Shown here: piece by piece, positions 27,194-35,338 of the stretch | Numbering within the stretch: position 1 is the stretch's first letter | How the letters are laid out: each line of letters opens with the position of its first letter | Source of the DNA: an uncultured Sutterella sp. | GTDB lineage: Bacteria; Pseudomonadota; Gammaproteobacteria; Burkholderiales; Burkholderiaceae_F | Length of the DNA stretch: 64,000 nt | Assembly: GCA_949282745.1 (NCBI GenBank) | Contig: CASDQM010000047.1 | Coordinates: forward strand, 186,001 to 250,000 | Direction of reading: 5' to 3' | Translations under genes and position numbers: made by a program | Notes under the pieces: generated by a model | The model's database searches: none | Told to the model about the DNA's origin: nothing | Seen by the model: the letters and a program-made list of their open reading frames with translations, nothing else

Positions 27194-27862
27194 TCAGGAG
27201 CGGGAGCGGCGGTGCTTCTTCTTTTTGCCGAAGTACCCGCGGAAAATCCAGTAGCGGCGCAGGCGGTCGATGCGCTTGAGCTCGCGCTCGCGCTCCTCGC
27301 CCATCGCCTCGGGATGGAACTTGCGCCACTTCTTGAGGGCGCCCGAGCGGTCCATGTCTTCGAGAATGCGCCGAAGCCAGTGGGGCATCCAGCTCGTCAC
27401 GAGCGACGCCTGAAAGTCGATGAGGGCCGGCGTGCCGTCGGGGCGCATAACGATGTTGCCCGTGCCGCGCAGGTCGAGGTGCACGACGTTGCGCGCGTGC
27501 ATCTCGTCGAGAAGCTTCTCGAAAGCTTCGAGAAATTCGATCGTCACCTCTTCGCGCGTCACGCGGCTCAAGTTTCGTCCCTCGACGAAACTCACGGCGA
27601 TGGCGTCGGCGTCGATCCGGAAGGCCTCCTCGGCCACGCCGTCGACCCCTGAGAGCCGGCGCAGAATCTTGAGCTCCCGTCCGAGCAGGAAGGGAGCGAG
27701 CAAACGGCGCACCCACCACGAACGGGACGAAAAGTCCTTGACCGTCCAGCGGCGTCCCTTCCAGGTGACGCAGGTGACGACGGCGTTCGCGGCCCGTCCG
27801 TCGCGCAACAACTTAACGTCGGCGCGGGCCAGATCTTCGCGAGTGAAGGGTTTATCCGACAT
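27194..27862 (-). CDS. RIO/InaA-like small protein kinase
   Basis: The 222-residue protein has a compact kinase fold. The ATP-site lysine is likely in WTVKDFSSRSW near residue 42. The catalytic loop is HLDLRGTGN, with H128, D130 and N136, and the metal-binding motif is IDFQAS with D149. Such proteins resemble lipopolysaccharide core heptose kinases (InaA/Kdo kinase type) and RIO kinases. The C-terminal tail is highly basic (KKKKHRRSRS), which suggests binding to membrane or RNA. It lies 51 bases upstream of ettA in the same direction. The substrate is unknown. Confidence 0.7.
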   Translation of the reverse strand: MSDKPFTREDLARADVKLLRDGRAANAVVTCVTWKGRRWTVKDFSSRSWWVRRLLAPFLLGRELKILRRLSGVDGVAEEAFRIDADAIAVSFVEGRNLSRVTREEVTIEFLEAFEKLLDEMHARNVVHLDLRGTGNIVMRPDGTPALIDFQASLVTSWMPHWLRRILEDMDRSGALKKWRKFHPEAMGEERERELKRIDRLRRYWIFRGYFGKKKKHRRSRS

Positions 27863-27880
27863 CCTGTGGCAAAGCTCCTA

Positions 27881-27915
27881 AAAGAAGAGGCAGCGGGTCG
27901 CCCCGACTGCCTCCC
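27881..27915 (-). terminator. Terminator after the hypothetical gene
   Basis: On the minus strand GAGGCAG and CTGCCTC form the stem, followed by TTCTTTTA. It separates the hypothetical gene from the kinase-ettA-mnmC unit. Confidence 0.75.
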
Positions 27916-27943
27916 GTTTTGCTTTCGACTCGTCCGTCCCGCG

Positions 27944-28342
27944 TCAGGGCATGACGAGACCGCTGCCGCCGGCGGCGGGAGGCGCCTGGTAGCCGGGCAT
28001 GCCGGGCGTGACGATCTTGTGCGCGGCTTCGCGGCGCATCTCTTCGATGCGTTCGATCGTTTCACGCAGGCCCTCCTTGGCGGCGTCGCGGTAGTTGGCG
28101 ACGGCTTCGGCGAGGGTTTCGCCCGGAATGTCGAACGTCAGGGGAAGCGGCCCCATCTGCGTCATGATCTGCGCGTCGCCCACGAAGAGGGGCTTGCGCG
28201 AAGGATCGATCTCGCCCTTGTCGGTGACGGGCGTAAGCATGCGGATCGTGCCCACCTTGCGGTCCGTAATCACCTCTTCGCGGTAGAGGCTCAGGGGATC
28301 CATCTGACCCTTCAGATCGTCCGCAACGGTCTCTTCAGCCAT
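27944..28342 (-). CDS. Conserved hypothetical protein
   Basis: I do not recognise a named family for this 132-residue soluble protein. The first half contains DPLSLYREEVITDRKVGTIR and a beta-rich stretch ending in MGPLPLTFDIPGET. A helix with ETIERIEEMRREAAHK follows, and the C-terminus is short, flexible and rich in proline and glycine. It looks like a small cytoplasmic protein common in Burkholderiales. The ATG at 28342 is chosen because GGAG lies about seven bases upstream; an in-frame start at 28357 lacks one. It has its own terminator, and three hairpins lie upstream. Confidence 0.75.
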   Translation of the reverse strand: MAEETVADDLKGQMDPLSLYREEVITDRKVGTIRMLTPVTDKGEIDPSRKPLFVGDAQIMTQMGPLPLTFDIPGETLAEAVANYRDAAKEGLRETIERIEEMRREAAHKIVTPGMPGYQAPPAAGGSGLVMP

Positions 28343-28382
28343 GTCGTTCTCCAGCAATATAAATTCGAATCAATCGGAAATA

Positions 28383-28488
28383 CGGGATGTTCCCTGACAC
28401 CGGAACATCCCGCCCAATCCCTCATGAAAGAGGGAGGCTCGATTGTAGCAAAGAGCGCTTTCCCGCTCGGGTCCGCCCAAGCGGGAAA
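28383..28488 (-). repeat. Three consecutive inverted repeats between the universal stress gene and the hypothetical gene
   Basis: Stem 1 (28383-28412) is a perfect 11-base repeat, CGGGATGTTCC and GGAACATCCCG, with an 8-base loop. Stem 2 (28418-28435) is TCCCTC and GAGGGA. Stem 3 (28459-28488) is TTTCCCGCT and AGCGGGAAA. Stem 3, just after the minus-strand usp stop, may act as its terminator. A TACAAT -10-like box lies between stems 2 and 3, so stems 1 and 2 would be in the leader of the hypothetical gene. Confidence 0.65.
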
Positions 28489-28504
28489 TTGTCTCGAAAA
28501 ATGA

Positions 28505-28942
28505 TCAGCGGTACACCATGACCGGAATCTGCGAGTGCGTGAGCACCTTCTGCGTTTCCGAGCCGAGCAGCACCGCGGCGATCCCCTTGCGGCCGTGGCT
28601 CGCCATGAGGATGAGGTCGCAGTGGTTGAGCTTGGCGAGCTCGATGATCGCTTCCGCGGGCGAGAAGCTCTTGACCATTTCGGTGCGCACCGTCTCGACG
28701 CCCATGTCCTTGCAGAGGCGCTGCGCGAAGTCGAGGCGTTCCTCGGCGTCGGCCGTGACGCGTTCGTCGTACTGCTCGATCGTTTCGGGGCGGTACTCCG
28801 AGAGGTTCGTGTAGGAATAGGGTTCGATGACGGTGACGAGCACGATTTCGGCCCCGAGGGCCTTGGCAAAGCCCGCGGCGCCCTTGACGGCGTTGGCGGA
28901 CCGCTCCGTTCCGTCCGTCGGAACGAGAATTCGCTTGAACAT
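28505..28942 (-). CDS. Universal stress protein, UspA family (single domain)
   Basis: The 145-residue protein has the Usp fold. It begins MFKRILVPTDGTERSANAV and carries the ATP-binding pattern G-x2-G-x9-G-S in SHGRKGIAAVLLGSETQKVL. Usp proteins bind ATP and accumulate under starvation or stress; their precise roles vary. It lies near a second, tandem-domain Usp gene at 30079-30972. It has an upstream TACAAT box at 29008-29003 and appears monocistronic. Confidence 0.92.
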   Translation of the reverse strand: MFKRILVPTDGTERSANAVKGAAGFAKALGAEIVLVTVIEPYSYTNLSEYRPETIEQYDERVTADAEERLDFAQRLCKDMGVETVRTEMVKSFSPAEAIIELAKLNHCDLILMASHGRKGIAAVLLGSETQKVLTHSQIPVMVYR

Positions 28943-29028
28943 GTTGTCCTCCTTTGAGCATTCCGTGGCGGCCCGCCGAAGCGAAGCCTACCGATTCAAT
29001 CCATTGTAGAGCGTTGTGCGAGGCGCCG

Positions 29029-29814
29029 TCATCGGGATTGTCCGTCCGCGAAGGCGACGGCGTTGATGACGAGACTCGCGACGCGCAGACCGACCGTTCC
29101 CGTCACGGCGGCCGACGAACCGAATCCGATGCGAACGCCGGGCGCCGCGCCGATCGCTTCGTTGTTCGCCGCCTCGGGCTGGCGAAGGGGTTCGGACGAG
29201 TAGACGCAGGGAATGCCGAAGGGCGCGCTCTTGCCGTCGGCCCGTCCCCTGGGAAAGCCGTACTCCTTGCGAAGAATCGTGCGCAGCTTCGACGTGAGAG
29301 CGTCCCCCTTGGCGCGCGCGAGGTCGTCGACCGTCACGAAGCCCGGATCGACCTTGCCGCCCGCCCCGCCCGCAACGACGATCGGACGGCCGATTTTCTT
29401 CATTTCGGCGCAGAGTACGGCCTTCGCCGCCAGGTCGTCGATGCAGTCGACCACCCAGTCGCAGGGCGGTACGACCGTCGACACGTTTTCGGGCGTCACA
29501 AAGGACACCACCGCCCGCACGTCGCAGTCCGGATGAATCCGGCGGCATCGGTCGGCGAGGACCTCCGCCTTGGGACGACCGTATTCGGGATCGATCGCCG
29601 GCAACTGACGGTTCGTGTTTGACGCTTCGACCTTGTCGCCGTCGATCAGGGTGAGGCGCCCCACGCCGCTTCGCACGAGCGCCTCGACCGCCCAGCTGCC
29701 CACGCCGCCGAGGCCCACCACGACGACGTGCGACGCCGCCAAACGTTCGGCGCCCGACTCGCCGTAGAGTCGCGCCACGCCGCCCATGCGGCGGGGATCC
29801 AGGGTTCTGCTCAT
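29029..29814 (-). CDS. tcdA: tRNA threonylcarbamoyladenosine dehydratase TcdA (CsdL)
   Basis: TcdA cyclises t6A37 in ANN-decoding tRNAs to ct6A using ATP. The 261-residue protein is an E1-like (ThiF) enzyme with the nucleotide motif GLGGVGS at residues 34-40, then LIDGDKVEASNTNRQLPA, DWVVDCIDDLAAKAVLCAEM and VAGGAGGKVDPGFVTVDDLA, all typical of TcdA rather than MoeB or ThiF. The catalytic-type cysteine region GIPCVYSSEPLRQP is present. The gene is divergent from the tandem Usp gene and stands alone. tRNA-Lys, one of its substrates, is encoded in this window. Confidence 0.92.
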   Translation of the reverse strand: MSRTLDPRRMGGVARLYGESGAERLAASHVVVVGLGGVGSWAVEALVRSGVGRLTLIDGDKVEASNTNRQLPAIDPEYGRPKAEVLADRCRRIHPDCDVRAVVSFVTPENVSTVVPPCDWVVDCIDDLAAKAVLCAEMKKIGRPIVVAGGAGGKVDPGFVTVDDLARAKGDALTSKLRTILRKEYGFPRGRADGKSAPFGIPCVYSSEPLRQPEAANNEAIGAAPGVRIGFGSSAAVTGTVGLRVASLVINAVAFADGQSR

Positions 29815-30078
29815 TCGAAACTCCTCGTCATACTAGCTAAATCACAGAGAAAAGAGGGTGCGTCGACAGAATTTCGGTTCCCGTACGGGATTCTTTTTCT
29901 TTCGATAACTTCACCAAAAGCAAAAAGTGTAAAAAAGAATTCTTCCTTGAAAACACAAGGTTTTAACGGAAACGGATTGGACAACGACACTCAAATTCGG
30001 TACTATTCCTAATACAAAGAAGATGAAATCATAAATCTCTTCCAAGCCCCATCCGTTCTGGTTTTAACAGGAAAACAA
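29815..30078. other. AT-rich divergent control region between tcdA and the tandem Usp gene
   Basis: The region is clearly AT-richer than the neighbouring genes. A 12-base perfect palindrome TCCCGTACGGGA lies at 29879-29890. TTGGAC (29977-29982) and TACTAT (30001-30006), 18 bases apart, form a possible promoter for the Usp gene. AACAGGAAAAC (30067-30077) gives its ribosome binding site. No gene is seen. Confidence 0.5.
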
Positions 30079-30972
30079 ATGAAAATTCTTGTTCCCATCG
30101 ACGCCAGTCCCCAGACTGAATACACGCTTGAATTCCTCGCGAGCCGCACCACGTTGCTCGGCAGCAACCCGACGATCGAACTCCTCAACGTGCAGCAGCC
30201 CCTGCCCGCCCGCGCCTGCCGTCTGGTCGGCCAGGAAGCGCTCGCCCGCTACTACGAAGACGAAGCCGAAAAAGTCTTCGAACCTGCCCGCATCGCCCTC
30301 AAGGACGCTCCCGTGAAGGAACGCACCGCCGTCGGCGACCCGGTCGAATGCATCATGCAGGCCGCCCAGGACATCGGCGCGGACCTCATCGTGATGTCCT
30401 CGCGCGGTCAGGGCGCCATCAAGGGCCTCTTCTTCGGTTCCGTCTCGAACGGCGTGCTCGCCCGTTCGACCTGCCCGGTCGTGATCCTTCGCGACCACAT
30501 GCCGCGCATCAACGACGCGCTTCGCGTCGGGATCGCCGTCGACGGCTCGAAGTACGGCCGCGCCGCCGTGCGCTACGCCCTGCGTCACGCCTCGCTCTTC
30601 GGCGCCGGCGTCTACTTCTACATCATCAACGTCGTGAGCGACTATGCGGGCGCCGTCATGCCCGACATGGCCGGCATGGCGCTTCCGAGCCTCTCGGAAG
30701 AAGAAGTGGCCGAACTGCAGAAGGAAGAATTTGAAGAGGCCGTCGCGCCGCTTCGTCCGATGTTCGCCAAGGCCGGTCGCCGCGTCAAGGAAATCTGCCT
30801 CGTCGGCAACCCCGGCGACGAAATCTCGAACTTCGCCAAGAAGCGCAAGCTCGACCTCATCGTCATGGGCACGCACGGTTACGGCCGCTTCAAGGCCGCC
30901 CTGCTCGGCTCGACCGCCACGCGCATCGCGGCGCTCTCCGACGTTCCGCTCCTGATCGTCCGCACCGCCTGA
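30079..30972 (+). CDS. Universal stress protein with two Usp domains
   Basis: The 297-residue protein contains two Usp domains in tandem. Domain 1 (about 1-145) begins MKILVPIDASPQTEYTLEFL and ends with SSRGQGAIKGLFFGSVSNGV. Domain 2 (about 150-297) begins RVGIAVDGSKYGRAAVRYAL and has GTHGYGRFKAALLGSTATRI. Both keep the G-x2-G-x9-G-S/T ATP-binding pattern, so each may bind nucleotide. It is a UspE-like architecture. It stands alone, with an AT-rich upstream region and a strong terminator. Confidence 0.92.
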   Translation: MKILVPIDASPQTEYTLEFLASRTTLLGSNPTIELLNVQQPLPARACRLVGQEALARYYEDEAEKVFEPARIALKDAPVKERTAVGDPVECIMQAAQDIGADLIVMSSRGQGAIKGLFFGSVSNGVLARSTCPVVILRDHMPRINDALRVGIAVDGSKYGRAAVRYALRHASLFGAGVYFYIINVVSDYAGAVMPDMAGMALPSLSEEEVAELQKEEFEEAVAPLRPMFAKAGRRVKEICLVGNPGDEISNFAKKRKLDLIVMGTHGYGRFKAALLGSTATRIAALSDVPLLIVRTA

Positions 30973-30992
30973 CGCCGTTTCGGCTCCCAACG

Positions 30993-31024
30993 ACACCCCG
31001 CAGACTCGTCTACGGGGTGTTTTT
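30993..31024 (+). terminator. Terminator after the tandem Usp gene
   Basis: ACACCCCG (30993-31000) pairs with CGGGGTGT (31013-31020), followed by TTTT. Confidence 0.85.
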
Positions 31025-31115
31025 GTGCGGGGCGGTTCCGAGGCACGACCGTCCCGAATTTGCGTTATAACTCCACTTCAGCAAAAAATTTCCAAGAACG
31101 AGTTCGACGACCACA

Positions 31116-31811
31116 ATGAATTCCTCCAACAAGAAAATCATCACCGTGTTGGTTGCCGCCGACAACGCTCCCGAGGCCGCAAGCTTAGCAGGTCAGATCG
31201 ACCGTCACGACGATCTTCGCGTCCTGGCGACGGTCATGACGCCTTCGGAACTCGAAGAGCATCTCGCTCAACACCCCGATCTCGGCCTTCTCGTCACCGA
31301 CGTGGTCCTCTCCAACAAGGACGTCACGCCGATTCTCGCCAAGGCGGTTCAGAAGAATCCCAAGCTCGAGGTCATCGTCTACACGGCCCACGCCGAAGAT
31401 TCCGTCGTGATGCGCGCCGTGCAGGCCGGCGCTTCGGGCTACCTCTTGAAGGGCGGCCGCGAAGACATCGTGAGCTGCATCCGTCTGCTCGCAAGCGGCG
31501 GCTCTCCCGTCTCCCCCTCGGTCGTGCGCTGCGTGCTGCGCGCCCTTCGGGCCCGTCAGACGGGGGACTGGACGCTCACGGAAAAGTCGCTCGAGCCCGA
31601 ACGAAAGGAACACAAGGCCCTCTCGCAGCGCGAGCACGACATTCTCGTCCTCCTCGCCAAGGGCCTGAGCTTCGCCGAAATCGGCAATCTTCTCAACATT
31701 TCGCCCCACACCGTCACGGCGCACGTCAAGAAGCTCTACCGGAAACTCCAGGTGCACTCCCGCGCCGAAGCCGTGTATGAGGCGAGTTGTCTGGGCGTTC
31801 TTCCGAACTGA
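31116..31811 (+). CDS. Orphan LuxR/NarL-family response regulator
   Basis: The 231-residue protein has an N-terminal receiver-like domain. D62 is at the phosphoacceptor position (LLVTDVVLSNKD), T90 in VIVYTAHAED and K112 in GYLLKGG. A C-terminal LuxR helix-turn-helix runs from about residue 165 (LSQREHDILVLLAKGLSFAE, then PHTVTAHVKKLYRKL). The stretch after D62 lacks the usual M-P-G pattern. No sensor kinase gene is adjacent, so its input is unknown. A TATAAC box lies at 31066-31071. The moaC gene converges on its 3' end. Confidence 0.88.
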   Translation: MNSSNKKIITVLVAADNAPEAASLAGQIDRHDDLRVLATVMTPSELEEHLAQHPDLGLLVTDVVLSNKDVTPILAKAVQKNPKLEVIVYTAHAEDSVVMRAVQAGASGYLLKGGREDIVSCIRLLASGGSPVSPSVVRCVLRALRARQTGDWTLTEKSLEPERKEHKALSQREHDILVLLAKGLSFAEIGNLLNISPHTVTAHVKKLYRKLQVHSRAEAVYEASCLGVLPN

Positions 31812-31817
31812 CGGACG

Positions 31818-32300
31818 TCACTCGGTCGGGCGAAGCCAGACGCCCGACTTGCCGCCCCGCTTTTCTTCGAGACGCACGTCCGTGATCGTCATGCCGCGGT
31901 CCACGGCTTTGCACATGTCGTAGATCGTGAGAAGCCCCACCTGCACGGACGTGAGCGCCTCCATCTCCACCCCGGTCTGCCCCTTGCACTCGCACTGCGC
32001 GGTGCAGTAGACGGCGCTCTTTTCGTCTTCAATCTCAAAGTCCACCTTCACGCGCGTGAGCGAAATCGGGTGGCAGAGCGGGATCAGGTCCGACGTGCGC
32101 TTCGAGGCCATGATGGCGGCGATGCGCGCCACGCCGAGGACGTCGCCCTTCTTGGCCGTCCCCGTCTTCACGAGTTCGAGCGTCGAGGGCGCCATGTAGA
32201 TGCGGCCGCTGGCGCGCGCGATGCGGTGCGTCTCGGCCTTGCCGCCGACGTCGACCATGTGCGCCTGGCCTTCCTGATCAAAGTGCGTGAGTTCCGACAT
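31818..32300 (-). CDS. moaC: Cyclic pyranopterin monophosphate synthase MoaC
   Basis: MoaC works after MoaA to form cyclic pyranopterin monophosphate, the first intermediate of molybdenum cofactor. The 160-residue protein equals the family length. Diagnostic stretches are [69 protein letters not shown] and the C-terminal GGKSGVW. It stands alone in this window without moaA or other moa genes, implying that molybdoenzymes are encoded elsewhere. TACAAT at 32341-32336 is a candidate -10. Confidence 0.95.
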   Translation of the reverse strand: MSELTHFDQEGQAHMVDVGGKAETHRIARASGRIYMAPSTLELVKTGTAKKGDVLGVARIAAIMASKRTSDLIPLCHPISLTRVKVDFEIEDEKSAVYCTAQCECKGQTGVEMEALTSVQVGLLTIYDMCKAVDRGMTITDVRLEEKRGGKSGVWLRPTE

Positions 32301-32422
32301 TGGGCTTCTCTCCGGCTGATGTTTGGAAAAGGCTCATTGTAGACGAGCCCGAACGCGCGTTTTCAGATCTTTACAGAGGGAAAAGCCTTCCCGTTCGCCC
32401 TTCCCGGAGGCGAGCGTCTATC

Positions 32423-33955
32423 ATGATCGGACCACTTCACCAGGCTATGCCCATGCATCCCGTTTGGCCCTCTTTGATCGCTTCGCTCACGCTCGCCGTC
32501 ACGCCGCTCGGCGCCTATGCGGCGCCCGGCAGCACGGCGCTCGACCTCAATCTGCCGAGCCTCGGCACCACGGCGGGCGCCGAACTCTCGCCCGCCGACG
32601 AGTACGCGCTCGGCAAGCAGCTCATGCAGCAGGTCCGCGCCGACCCCACCTACATGAACGACCCCGAGGTGACGGAGTACCTCAACCGCATCGGCTATCA
32701 GCTCGTCAGCCACGCGACGACGCACACCTACAACTTCTTTTTCTTTCCGATCCGCGACGCGAGCCTCAACGCCTTCGCGCTTCCCGGCGGCTTCATCGCC
32801 GTGCATTCGGGCACCGTCATTTCCGCCAAGACCGAAAGCGAACTCGCGGGCGTGATGAGCCACGAAATCGGCCACGTCGCGCAGCGCCACATCGCGCGCA
32901 TGATCGAGGGGCAAAAGGGCAATCTCGCGCTCACGCTCGGCTCCCTTCTTCTCGCCATCCTGGCGGCCCGCGCGGGCGGCAATTCGGGCGGACACGCCGC
33001 GGCCGCGGTCGCCATGGGCTCGCAGGCGGCGATGATTCAGTCCCAGCTCAACTATTCGCAGGACGCAGAACGCGAGGCCGACCGCGTGGGACTTCGCACG
33101 CTCTACGCCGCTGGGTTCGATCCGAACGGCATGGGAAGCTTCTTTGCGCGTCTGCAGGCGAACAACCGCTTCTACGAGTCGGCCGCCCCGGCCTATCTCT
33201 CGACCCACCCGCTCACGGTCGAGCGTATGGCGGACGTGGAAAACCGCACGCAGCAGCTTCCCACGCGCATGCACCGCGATTCCGACGACTTCCTTCTCGT
33301 GCAGCAGCGCCTTCGCGTTCTGCAGGAGACGCGCTACGACGGCTGGCGGGAAGTGGAGAAGAATCTTCTTCGCGAACTCAACGAAACCTCCGGCAAGGAC
33401 CGCGCCGCCCGCTGGTACGGCCTTTCCGTCTGCTATCAGGAACTCAAGGACCGCGCCAAGGCGCTCTCCTACGCCAAGCGCGCCGCGGAAGCCTTCCCGA
33501 AGAACGCGACCGTCGAGCGCAACCTCCTTCGCACGAGCTTTGAGGCGACGGACTCCAAAAAGGAAAAGGAGGCCGTGCTCGCCCGCGCGAAAAAGGCGAT
33601 GGAGCGCTATCCGCTCTCGCCCATGATGTCGTCGAACTACCTCGACATGCTCTACGAGCTCGGGCGCCATGAGGAGATCGTGCGCTTCCTGCGAAGCGGC
33701 TCCTCGGCCATTTCGGAAAACAATCCCGACTACCACGCGCTTCTGGCGCGCTCCTACGAAGCGCTCGGAAAGCGCAGTCTCCAGTTCCAGCACACCGGAG
33801 AAATGTACGCGCTCCTCGGCGCCACCGAAGCGGCGGTCTATCAGTACGACCTCGCGCAGCGCGCGAGCGACGGGGACTTCTACACGATGAGCGAAATCGA
33901 CGCGCGGCTTCGCGAACTGCGCGAAGAACTCAAGTACGAAAAGGAACGCCGCTGA
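32423..33955 (+). CDS. M48-family periplasmic metalloprotease with TPR repeats (BepA-like)
   Basis: BepA helps assemble LptD in the outer membrane and degrades misassembled outer membrane proteins. The 510-residue protein has a signal peptide whose cleavage after AYA is likely near residue 33. The zinc motif SHEIGHVAQRH has H147, E148 and H151, with a downstream glutamate in EREADRVGLR. The C-terminal 250 residues form TPR-like helices. The ATG at 32423 has GGAGG upstream (12 bases away); ATGs at 32447 and 32453 are alternatives. lptD and surA, partners in the same process, are in this window but not linked. A terminator follows. Confidence 0.88.
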   Translation: MIGPLHQAMPMHPVWPSLIASLTLAVTPLGAYAAPGSTALDLNLPSLGTTAGAELSPADEYALGKQLMQQVRADPTYMNDPEVTEYLNRIGYQLVSHATTHTYNFFFFPIRDASLNAFALPGGFIAVHSGTVISAKTESELAGVMSHEIGHVAQRHIARMIEGQKGNLALTLGSLLLAILAARAGGNSGGHAAAAVAMGSQAAMIQSQLNYSQDAEREADRVGLRTLYAAGFDPNGMGSFFARLQANNRFYESAAPAYLSTHPLTVERMADVENRTQQLPTRMHRDSDDFLLVQQRLRVLQETRYDGWREVEKNLLRELNETSGKDRAARWYGLSVCYQELKDRAKALSYAKRAAEAFPKNATVERNLLRTSFEATDSKKEKEAVLARAKKAMERYPLSPMMSSNYLDMLYELGRHEEIVRFLRSGSSAISENNPDYHALLARSYEALGKRSLQFQHTGEMYALLGATEAAVYQYDLAQRASDGDFYTMSEIDARLRELREELKYEKERR

Positions 33956-33988
33956 AAATCGAGTTTTCCGCTCAACTTTTTCCTCTCC

Positions 33989-34030
33989 AACCGTGCGAAA
34001 ATACGGGACGACCGTTTCGCACGGTTTTTT
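33989..34030 (+). terminator. Terminator after the BepA-like gene
   Basis: AACCGTGCGAAA pairs with TTTCGCACGGTT over 12 bases, followed by a long T-rich stretch. Confidence 0.92.
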
Positions 34031-34108
34031 CTTTTTCCTTTTTCCCTTTTGCTCCCGCTCCCCCGGACGGTCGAGCGTACGGGTTCCGCCCGCGGAATCC
34101 CTTCTCCT

Positions 34109-35194
34109 ATGGCTATTGAAGACTATCTGACTCTGGCCGAAAAGACGGACGAGATCATTGAAACGGACGCCGTAATCGTCGGCGCCGGCCCGGTGGGTCT
34201 CTTCCAGGTCTTCGAACTCGGTCTTCTGGAAATCAAGGCGCACGTCGTCGACTCGCTTCGCAGCGTCGGCGGTCAGTGCATGGAACTCTATCCGACGAAG
34301 CCCATCTACGACATCCCCGCCGTTCCCGTCTACTCGTCCTACGAGCTCACGGAAAACCTCCTCAAGCAGATTCACCCCTTCCACCCGGTCTTCCACCTCG
34401 GTCAGGAAGTGACGCGCGTGGAAAAGCAGGAGGACGGCCGCTTCTACGTGGAAACGAGCGCGGGCACGCGCTTTCACGCCAAGGTCGTGATCATCGCCGC
34501 GGGCGTGGGCTCCTTCCAGGCCCGTCCCCTCAAGGTGAAGGGCATCGAAAAGTTCGAAGGCACGCAGCTCCACTACTCCTGCAAGGATCCGTCTCTCTTT
34601 GAAGGGAAGAACGTCGTCATTCTCGGCGGCGGCGACTCCGCGCTCGACTGGACGCTCAACCTCGTCGGCAAGGCCGAAAGCGTCGTGCTCGTGCACCGTC
34701 GCGACGGCTTCCGCGCCCAGGCCGCTTCGGTCGCGAAGATGCGCGAACTCTGCGAAAACTGGGAAATGCAGTTTGAAGTCGGTCAGGTGACGGGCTTCAA
34801 CGAAGCCGACGGCCGCCTCACGGAAGTGCTCGTCGCGGGCGCCGACGGCGTGACCCGCCGCATTCCGCTCGACCATCTCCTCGTCTTCTTCGGCCTGCAG
34901 CCCAAGCTCGGCCCGATCGAAAACTGGGGCCTCACGCTCGAGCGCAAGCAAATCGTCGTCGACACGGCCCGCTTCGAATCGAACATCCCGGGCATCTTCG
35001 CCGTGGGCGACATCAACACCTATCCGGGCAAGAAGAAGCTCATCCTCTCGGGCTTCCATGAATGCGCTCTCGCCGCCTTCGCGGCCTGCGACTACGTCTT
35101 CCCGGAAAAGCGCATCTTCCTGCAGTACACGACGACTTCGCCGAAGCTCCACAAGGTGCTCGGCGTCGAAACGCCGAACTTCGACGAAGACTGA
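34109..35194 (+). CDS. Ferredoxin--NADP reductase (thioredoxin-reductase-like type)
   Basis: These flavoproteins pass electrons between NADPH and ferredoxin or flavodoxin. The 361-residue protein has the FAD motif GAGPVG at residues 25-30 and the NADPH motif GGGDSALDW near residue 190. The C-terminal end has [19 protein letters not shown]. The redox-active CxxC of true thioredoxin reductase is absent from the NADPH domain, which supports the ferredoxin reductase assignment. The ATG at 34109 is preferred over an upstream TTG at 34049. It is bounded by terminators on both sides and so is monocistronic. Confidence 0.9.
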   Translation: MAIEDYLTLAEKTDEIIETDAVIVGAGPVGLFQVFELGLLEIKAHVVDSLRSVGGQCMELYPTKPIYDIPAVPVYSSYELTENLLKQIHPFHPVFHLGQEVTRVEKQEDGRFYVETSAGTRFHAKVVIIAAGVGSFQARPLKVKGIEKFEGTQLHYSCKDPSLFEGKNVVILGGGDSALDWTLNLVGKAESVVLVHRRDGFRAQAASVAKMRELCENWEMQFEVGQVTGFNEADGRLTEVLVAGADGVTRRIPLDHLLVFFGLQPKLGPIENWGLTLERKQIVVDTARFESNIPGIFAVGDINTYPGKKKLILSGFHECALAAFAACDYVFPEKRIFLQYTTTSPKLHKVLGVETPNFDED

Positions 35195-35212
35195 TCGCCT
35201 TCGCTGAAGCGC

Positions 35213-35266
35213 AAAACACGGGGACCGTCAAGACCGAAAGCATCGGCCGGGACGGTCCCCGTTTTC
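35213..35266 (+). terminator. Terminator after the ferredoxin-NADP reductase gene
   Basis: GGGGACCGTC and GACGGTCCCC form the stem, extended by AAAAC and GTTTT, with a loop of about 21 bases containing a small helix. Confidence 0.85.
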
Positions 35267-35338
35267 GTCGGCGTATGCCCGTAAAAATGGGGCGACCCCG
35301 CTAAGGAGCCGCCCCCGTGCTTTTTCTCGGACCGCGCT

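Noticed and set aside
29879..29890. 12-base perfect palindrome TCCCGTACGGGA as an operator for tcdA/usp
   Set aside because: It is perfect but isolated, without a known regulator or a second copy near other genes in the window; kept only as a note in the spacer description.
34031..34051. T-rich tract after the BepA-like gene as a repeat or slippage element
   Set aside because: It is the U-tract of the preceding terminator followed by a pyrimidine-rich leader and needs no other explanation.
32363..35152. A 929-codon open frame on the minus strand across the BepA-like and ferredoxin reductase genes
   Set aside because: It is antisense to two well-supported genes, crosses their intergenic terminator, and has low-complexity Arg/Glu/His-rich translation typical of the complement of GC-rich coding DNA.
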